From Ottelia alismoides (lineage: Eukaryota; Streptophyta; Magnoliopsida; Alismatales; Hydrocharitaceae): 64,000 nt of DNA. A program made the position numbers and the translations under genes. Within the stretch, counting starts at the first letter, position 1; every line of letters starts with the position of its first letter. The notes under the pieces are model-generated. The model was not told the origin of the DNA. It did not search any database and was given only the letters and a program-made list of their open reading frames with translations. The stretch is taken from contig JAZKJV010006950.1 of the NCBI GenBank assembly GCA_037367405.1, positions 496,001-560,000 on the forward strand, read 5' to 3'. Positions 58,158 through 64,000 of the stretch are shown piece by piece.

Positions 58158-58830
58158 CAAACATGATGTCAAGGGCTCTCTTGCGTGCTCGTCCTCTCTT
58201 TCCACTTCTCCCCTCGGTTCTTGCCCTTTCTTTCTTCAGTGGTGCCACATTTAAAGCTTTTAAGTAAAAAAAAGCATGCATCCAGAATGGCGTCCATCCT
58301 CGAAGTAATATTTAGCATTAAAAATCCAACTTACAAAATCCAAGACTTAATAAGAGCCTTTTTATGATGTACAACATTCTCTGTAAAAACCTCTCACGGC
58401 AAAAGATAACCCCATTATGAGCCAACCACAAGACCATGTGATGAAAAAAAGATTTCATCTGTACAGCAACCAATCTTAACCAAGAGCAAGGCCTCAAATT
58501 TCGATTTCAGTCCCCATTTCGGTGACTAAGTGAAATAAAATTTCGGTCACTTCTGTCGGCTTTTGATGTGGGGTCCGCGAGTTTCAGCCGATATAGGTCA
58601 TTTCGGTCGAATTTCGGTCACCTGCCTAAATCGAAATTCGGCAGAATTTCAACGAAATTTGATCCCATGACCAAGAGTATCAAGGAAAGTCTGAAAACTC
58701 TCAAAGGTTAAAAATTCAAACCAATCTATAGCAGCCTCCCTCCGAACCATCCTAAACAAATCACATTTAACGAGTAGATACTTCATATCTTCTGGATTAA
58801 GGCGAAAGCAGGACAACCTGCGATGGGTTG
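58158..58830 (-). other. Possible L1 3' fragment on the minus strand
   Basis: The minus strand reads CFRLNPEDMKYLLVKCDLFR then EAAIDWFEFLTFESF, which resembles the zinc-binding end of plant L1 ORF2, interrupted by the MITE at 58487-58669. Evidence is weak and no ends are defined. Confidence 0.35.
58487..58669. mobile_element. hAT-like MITE of the GACCGAAAT family
   Basis: 183 bp; the perfect 8-bp target duplication ACCAAGAG is at 58479-58486 and 58670-58677. Ends CAAGGCCTCAAATTTCG and (rc) CATGGGATCAAATTTCG. The interior is rich in ATTTCGGTC/GACCGAAAT. Confidence 0.9.
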
Positions 58831-60600
58831 TCCGAGAGGGAGAGCGTACATGGAGGAGAGGCTCGAACTCGGATCAAACAAGGGTTGGGGAGGAGGTGAA
58901 GGGCATTGCAGGTTGGGTTGTCGTGGCACACCAGAAGCGGGGGATGCGGCAAGGGGGGCCATCTGGTGTCAGCGTGCCCTTCCCCCCTGAGTTGTTTCTC
59001 TTGTGGCAAGGTGGGTCACCGTCGGTGCACCTGTTCTTTGTTGGTGGGTGGCTCAAAGCCTCAAACCAGGCCAGCATCGATGGAATGTCAGCATTTTCTA
59101 CTGGAGAAGCTATGGATCCTTATGGTAAGGGTCTTTACTCACAAGCGCATACGCTTCTGTTGTTAAGGGTTCCCCGGCGAAGGTGAAGGATGGCCTCCTT
59201 ATTGGGTTCTGGTCGAAGAACTCGATCTCGTAGGCCACGATCAGGGCGGGACTCTCCCTGCGGCTTGGGGAAGATTTTTCGGACGATGTCATGGGCTTGG
59301 GAACATCGAAGGAAATATCGCGATATATCGCCGATATATCGATATCGACATGGGACCGATATCGGCACCGATATGGCGATAAATCCCGATTTCCAGGCAT
59401 TTTCTTCACAAAAGCTCGTCGATATGGGCGATATTTCGGCGATAATATCGTCGAAATATCGTATCGATACAATATCGAAACGATATCGATATCGATATGG
59501 CCTTCCATGCTTGGGAACTTGGTGATGCTACGCATGTGGCCTCTCTAAGCCGCAGATATTGCACCTTCTCTCCTCGGGCCTGAAGAACGATGTCGTCTAG
59601 AGACTCCCTTGCTTTGCCGACGGGTCTGAAGACTTTCGTGTTAGGTGGGTAGTTCGTGTGTTGAGGGTACCTTTTCTTTCTCGTTCGGTGGCTTGCTTGG
59701 GGCCAGCACTTTTGCATTTAGGCTCAGTGGTTCAGATATTAGCCGAAAGTCGTTCCCCGGGTTCGGATCTCAAGGAAACCTTGGTATTTATGGAGTGCCC
59801 TGATGGGGCGGTGCAGTCATCTGCGTACCTGTAGGTGGGGCGTTTCTCTTTCATCATGTGGGTTCTTTGCGTGCCTCCACTGCCGCCGCCTGGTCGGTCG
59901 GAGACCTGTGACACCGGTTCCTCATCCGTTTTGGAGCCATGTCAGCCGTAATCAATTTTGGAAGGCACGAGAGTCGAGGTGGTGGGTCAGGACGAGATCG
60001 CTTCGCCTTCCTCTTGGAGAAATCAATTTCCTGTTGGGGAAGATCACCTAGTGCTCAACATCCGCCTTTTCCTCGGGCTTTGGATTTTGAAGTAGAGTCA
60101 CCTCGTAAAACCCTTAAAGTCGCGTGTCTTGCTCTTGGGTATGGACGATCGAACCCGGTTTTGACCCGAATGCATGTTTCAGGTTCTTTCTTTGCGGGTG
60201 GTTGGGACATTATCTTCTCAGACCTGGATCGGTTTTGGAGAAGCCTCTCCTTTCGGGCAGACCCTTTCTCGTCACTTGCTTTTTCGAGCGGGACTGGATT
60301 TTTGCTCTCTGGAGGGATCTCCTAGAAGGCGGTGGTCACTGAAGTGGTGGCAACAGAGTATCCAGTCTAGTTGCAGCTGCGGGAGCTGGCAGTTCCTTCC
60401 GAGTGTGCCTTGGGCGGCGAGGATGATGTGCCCGAACCCTTGGGTTGGGTGATTATTGCAGATGTTGGTACGGACAAGAGGTCCGGAAAGAGATACAGAA
60501 GGAGGCAGCACGTTAGGATGCAACTTAGAGAATCTTTTCCCATCTCCGAGCGCAAAGCTCAAGTGGCCGAGTTGGCGGGCGCGGTTCTTGTGAGGGTTTC
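58831..60600 (+). pseudogene. L1 LINE-B ORF1, gag-like
   Basis: Two consecutive CCHC knuckles around 58930-59030: GGCGKGGHLVSAC (first Cys replaced) and CFSCGKVGHRRC followed by TC, in one frame. A MITE interrupts the downstream part at 59304. After it the frame is broken several times, and the C-terminal basic ERKAQVAELAGAV stretch precedes ORF2 at about 60540-60590. The knuckles bind RNA in the L1 ribonucleoprotein. Confidence 0.75.
59304..59509. mobile_element. hAT-like MITE built of CGATATATCG words
   Basis: 206 bp in LINE-B ORF1; the perfect 8-bp target duplication CTTGGGAA is at 59296-59303 and 59510-59517. Ends CATCGAAGG and (rc) CATGGAAGGCC. Interior of CGATATATCG/CGATATCGATATCGA words, as in 49278-49504. 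Confidence 0.92.
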
Positions 60601-60615
60601 TTCCTCATGTTCAAA

Positions 60616-62740
60616 ATGAAGATTCTTTCCTGGAATGCTAGGGATTTGCGTGACCTGGAAAAGAGGAGGATTATGGGGTCGAGGTTCACGGAATGGGGAT
60701 GTGATGGTGTTTTCTTCCGAAGAAGAAGTTGGGTTCTTGCCCGGTTGAGGTTTGGAATTCTTTTGGTGTGGGTTCCCTCTCTGAGTTTCAGTCGATTGAT
60801 GCTTCTGGGAGTGTGGGTGGTTTGTTGATAGCCTGGAAGGAATCCGTCTTTGCGTTCAGTGCTGAATTGAGGGGCAATTATGTGCTCATTGTGCTACTGG
60901 AGTGTATTCAGACGAATACACTCTTTGTGTTCTCTTGTTTTTATGGTCCTTGTCAGCATGCCTTTCGGCAGGAGTTGTGGTCTAATCTGAGGGCAACTAG
61001 GACTAAGTTTTCAAGTTGTGGTTGGTTGGTGGGCGGTGACTTTAATGTTTTCATATTTTCTTCTGATCGGTCGGGGCTACGTGGTGGCCAGGATCAAGGT
61101 TCTGCAGATTTCATGTAGCTTATTGATGTCCTGGACCTTAAGGTGTTGGATGTTGTCGACATGAAATACACATGGAGGAGCTCTGGGTCCTACTCCCGCA
61201 TTTATCAGTTCCTTGCTTCGGTTGAGCTGTTCGAGTTGTTTTCGTTGTCTTTTTCATTTAACAGAACGAGAGCGAGGTCAAACCATACGCCAATTATTTG
61301 GGATTCCGGTGAGCTTTCCATGTCGCGGTGTTTTTTTAGATTTGAGAAGGCTTAGCTTCTGGAAGACTCCTTCAGAGATTTGGTCCCGTCCCATTGGTCT
61401 TCCACGTTGGTGTCTGGTTCTACAGCAGTGAGGTTTATTCAGAAGCTGACATCTTTGCGTTTGCGGCTATGTGCTTTCAAGAAAGAGTCTAGAGAGGTGT
61501 GGCATGCGGGTAGGGTGGCGGCAGAAGGTGAGGTGCAAGGCTTGACATTCTTAAGGACGACAGGCCCTTGAGTCTTGAGGAGTTGTTCCAGAGAGCGGAA
61601 GCCCAAAGGAAGATCGCTGAAGAGGACAAGAAACGGATAATGTAGTGGAAACAGAGATCCAGGCACAATTGGCTCAAGGAGGGGGAAGCGAACACTGCTT
61701 TCTTTCATAAAATGGTTAGCGGGAGGCGTCATGGTAACACTATCCATTCTGTCATCGTGGATGGTGTCAGGGTAGAGGGTGATAGAGGAATGTGGTGGGC
61801 GATTGCAGACTAATTTTATGATAGCAGATCGTCTGTCATGCCATGGAGATGGGCGGAACATGGGGCTTCGCAGCTTTCGGTTGTTCACGCTAATAGCCTT
61901 ATTCAGAAGGTAACTCTGGAGGAGCTGAAGGTGGCGGTGTGGAACCTGAATGCAGATGGAGTGCCTGGACCGGATGGCTTCCCTGTCTATTTCTATAAGG
62001 AATTCTAGGATCTCGTGGGCTTAGAAGTGTTGGAGGTTGTGGAGTGATGTAGATGCAACATTGGCTTTAAGAAGCTGAACAGGGATCTGATTTTTCGCCT
62101 CCTAAAGCGGGAGGCGGCAGAAAGAATTGAAGACTTCAAGCAGATTGCCCTTTCCAATGCCATCTATTTGATAGTGGTGAAGGTGTTTGCTATCAGGCTT
62201 AGGAGGGTGCATGAGCACATTCTCTCCCCTTTTTAGTCGGCTTTTGTTCCTGGGATACATATTTCGGACAGCTTGGTAATGACCTCTAAGATCATTGCGG
62301 ATTGGCAGAGAAGAGGGACATAGGCTCTACTTTGGAAAGTTGATTTTGCCAAAGCTTATGACACTTTGGACTGGCGATTTCTCGGGTCGACTCTGCATAG
62401 GAGGGGTTTTCCTGAGACATGGGTTTCCAAGATGAAGTGTTGCATCACCACTACGTCGTTGGCGGTGCTAGTGAATGATGGTCCGGAGGGAGGTTTCTTT
62501 CAGCCTCAGAGGGGAATCAGGGTTGCCCTCTCACCCTACTGTTGTTTGTTATTACCTTGGATGTTCTTGCTTGTATGGTTGATCGGGTGCAAAATTGCAG
62601 GATCACGAAGGGATTCTCGCTTGGTGATATATCTATTCCTCTTCTCCAATATTCTGAAGACACTATCTTTTTCATTGAGGGGAGAAAGGAGGAGGCTAAT
62701 GGTATGGCGGTTACTTTGGAAATTTTTGGGGAAAAAGTAG
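60616..62740 (+). pseudogene. L1 LINE-B ORF2, endonuclease and RT core
   Basis: ATG at 60616: MKILSWNARDLRDLEKRRI, the endonuclease start. The QETK-type Glu is lost at a frameshift (WGCDGVFFRRRSW). Later come VGGDFNVFIFSSDRSGLRGG (61035-61080), KYTWRSSGSYSRIYQFLAS and ARSNHTPIIWD, where the usual SDH is SNH. The RT has ADGVPGPDGFPVYFYKEF (61950-62005), WKVDFAKAYDTLDWRF (62333-62380) and PLLQYSEDTIFF (62640-62675), in which the catalytic YADD is YSED. Stops occur at about 61116, 62007 and 62045. Confidence 0.88.
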
Positions 62741-63040
62741 GAGGCTAATGGAAAGGAAGTTGGTGTAGCTCCAATCGAGGATAAGATGCGAGAAAACCGC
62801 TTAAGATGGTTTGGTCATTTGCAAAGAAGATCAGTTGACACACCAGTTAGGAGATGCGAGTGTTGGGATGTTGAGCCGACTAAGAGACGGTGAGGACGGC
62901 CCAAGAAATGTTGGAAAGAGACTATACGAAGGGATCTTAATTTTTTGGATATAAGCCCGAGAGTGACCCAAGATAGATCTGAATGGAAGCAAAGAATCCA
63001 TGTAACCGATCCTACTTAATTGTGGGAAAAGGTTTTGGTG
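62741..63040 (+). mobile_element. RTE-type LINE tail inside LINE-B
   Basis: From about 62758 it encodes the end of an [73 protein letters not shown] stop, with one stop in place of a sense codon at 62890. It ends TTGTGGGAAAAGGTTTTGGT GTTGTT. 5'-truncated. I could not identify its target duplication. It interrupts LINE-B RT between FGEKV and SDISLNYCKS. Confidence 0.87.
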
Positions 63041-64000
63041 TTGTTATGTCTGATATTTCCTTGAATTATTGCAAATCCATGGTGGTTCCTTTCGCCCTGT
63101 TAGTGGAGGAGGTCATTTTATGTAGCAGTAAGCCGGGCACAGGTCGTGGCTCCATCCCTATTCATTATTTGGGCTACCTCTGGTGTCAGGCAGAATCAAG
63201 ATGGCGGATTGGTTACCGGTGGTCGAGAAGCCGGAGAGGAAACTTGCAAGTTGTAAGGCCTCTATCCTATCCAGGGGGGTCATATTGTGATGATCAAAGT
63301 GGTGTTGTCTGTTATTCCGATGTTCTTCGTGTCTTCTCGCCTTATGTCCGTTGGGATTCGGAAGCATCTTGAGAGGTTGATGCGAAGATACTTATGGAGC
63401 AAGTCTGGTCTGGGGGGTAAAGGGATGCACCTTGTGGAGTGGGAGATGGTCACCCTGGCAAAGATGGATGGTGGTCTTGGCGTCACGCGCTTAGATGTGA
63501 TGAACGAGTCTCTGTTGTTGAAATGGATGAGCAGACCTTGGGGGAGGAGTGAAGATATCTGTTGTGCTCTCATCTGTCGCATTTACGACATTTCCTGCCC
63601 GACCTTGTTGGCTGGCAATCCAAGCTCGAAGCCGTCAGCATTCTGAAAAGGGAGTCTGAAGGTGATTCTGCATTTCCATGGTAATTCCCGCCATGTTCTA
63701 GGGAGTGCAGTCTTTTGCTTTCTGGGAGGATGATTGGTTGGGAGATGGACTGCTAAGCAGTCGTTTTCCTCGTCTCTTTACTTTGGTTGTGGATCGTGAG
63801 GTACGTGTTGCCAGCTACTGGAGCGATGGAAATTGGATGCCCTTGTTCTCCGCAAATTTCTTTTATCAGCGCCAGGAAGAGTTCCTGCTTTTGCTTGACT
63901 CCCTGAAACATTCGAGAGGTCCCTCTAAGGGGCACGACCACTGGGTTTGGAAAGGGAGCTCTTTCTCTATCAAGGTCTACAGGACGATATGTAGACCACC
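63041..64000 (+). pseudogene. L1 LINE-B ORF2, RT end (partial)
   Basis: SDISLNYCKSMVVPF, IPIHYLGYLW, MIKVVLSVIPMFFVSSRLMS, ERLMRRYLWSKSGLGGKGMH, LVEWEMVTLAKMDGGLGVTR and LLLKWMSRPWGR follow in two to three frames, with WKGSSFSIKVYRT at the window edge. It parallels LINE-A 44755-45221. The 3' end lies outside the window. Confidence 0.87.

Larger units (their letters stand above)
58831..64000 (+). mobile_element. L1 LINE-B (plus), runs off the window
   Basis: ORF1 with two zinc knuckles, ORF2 endonuclease and RT in the normal plant L1 order. Interrupted by a MITE (59304-59509) and an RTE tail (about 62741-63040). Catalytic motifs are altered and stops are frequent. The 3' end lies beyond 64000. 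It is related to but not a copy of LINE-A. Confidence 0.88.

Noticed and set aside
49302..59548. RRYIG- and YRYRYR-rich open frames at 49302-49511 and 59190-59548
   Set aside because: They are translations of the CGATATATCG-word MITEs.

Overview
The window is nuclear DNA of a flowering plant; I cannot place it more closely. It is almost entirely transposable elements, many nested in one another. The elements are Ty1/copia LTR retrotransposons, a PIF/Harbinger DNA transposon, plant-type L1 LINEs, RTE LINE tails, a non-autonomous LTR family, and short hAT-like MITEs with 8-bp target duplications. Apart from transposon genes I see only two traces of host genes: a broken CrRLK1L-type receptor-kinase fragment (about 18.1-18.65 kb) and one possible terminal exon (56.79-56.93 kb).

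Layout. 1-2614: AT-rich flank. 2620-14974: a copia element with LTRs of about 1 kb and the target duplication ATAGG. Its pol frame carries three in-frame stops and is split exactly by a 5.7-kb PIF/Harbinger element (6244-11940, target duplication AAA). That Harbinger carries an apparently intact Myb/SANT-like gene, a DDE transposase gene and a third gene for a GRF zinc-finger/coiled-coil protein. 14975-21220: AT-rich repeat DNA holding the receptor-kinase relic between segments of a dispersed LTR-like repeat. 21221-41515: stacked minus-strand copia elements A, B, C, D and E. Only D (30208-36261) is complete with two LTRs and a target duplication, and it has a tandem duplication of about 980 bp across protease and early integrase. 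Inside B lies a non-autonomous LTR element (plus strand) whose 5' LTR was invaded by a second copy of the same family in reverse, giving inverted-repeat arms of about 2.3 kb.

41516-44059: unclassified DNA with a tandem pair of about 245 bp. 44060-53906: a minus-strand L1 LINE split by a 4.8-kb TG...CA element (45263-50068, target duplication CATTG) that looks like a very large solo LTR. That element in turn received an RTE tail and small MITEs. 53907-57085: mostly featureless, with the possible host exon. 57086-58157: a 5' fragment of a D-type copia. 58831-64000: a second, plus-strand L1 that runs off the window and is interrupted by a MITE and an RTE tail.

The Harbinger genes are the only ones here that still read as a working set: the Myb-like protein and the transposase normally act together on the element's ends. 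Everything else coding is decayed. Two themes deserve attention: the GRF gene inside the Harbinger, and a group of small MITEs built almost entirely of one short self-complementary word (TATCGGCGATA-like, GACCGAAAT-like, AGTCGGCC-like), four of which have perfect 8-bp target duplications.
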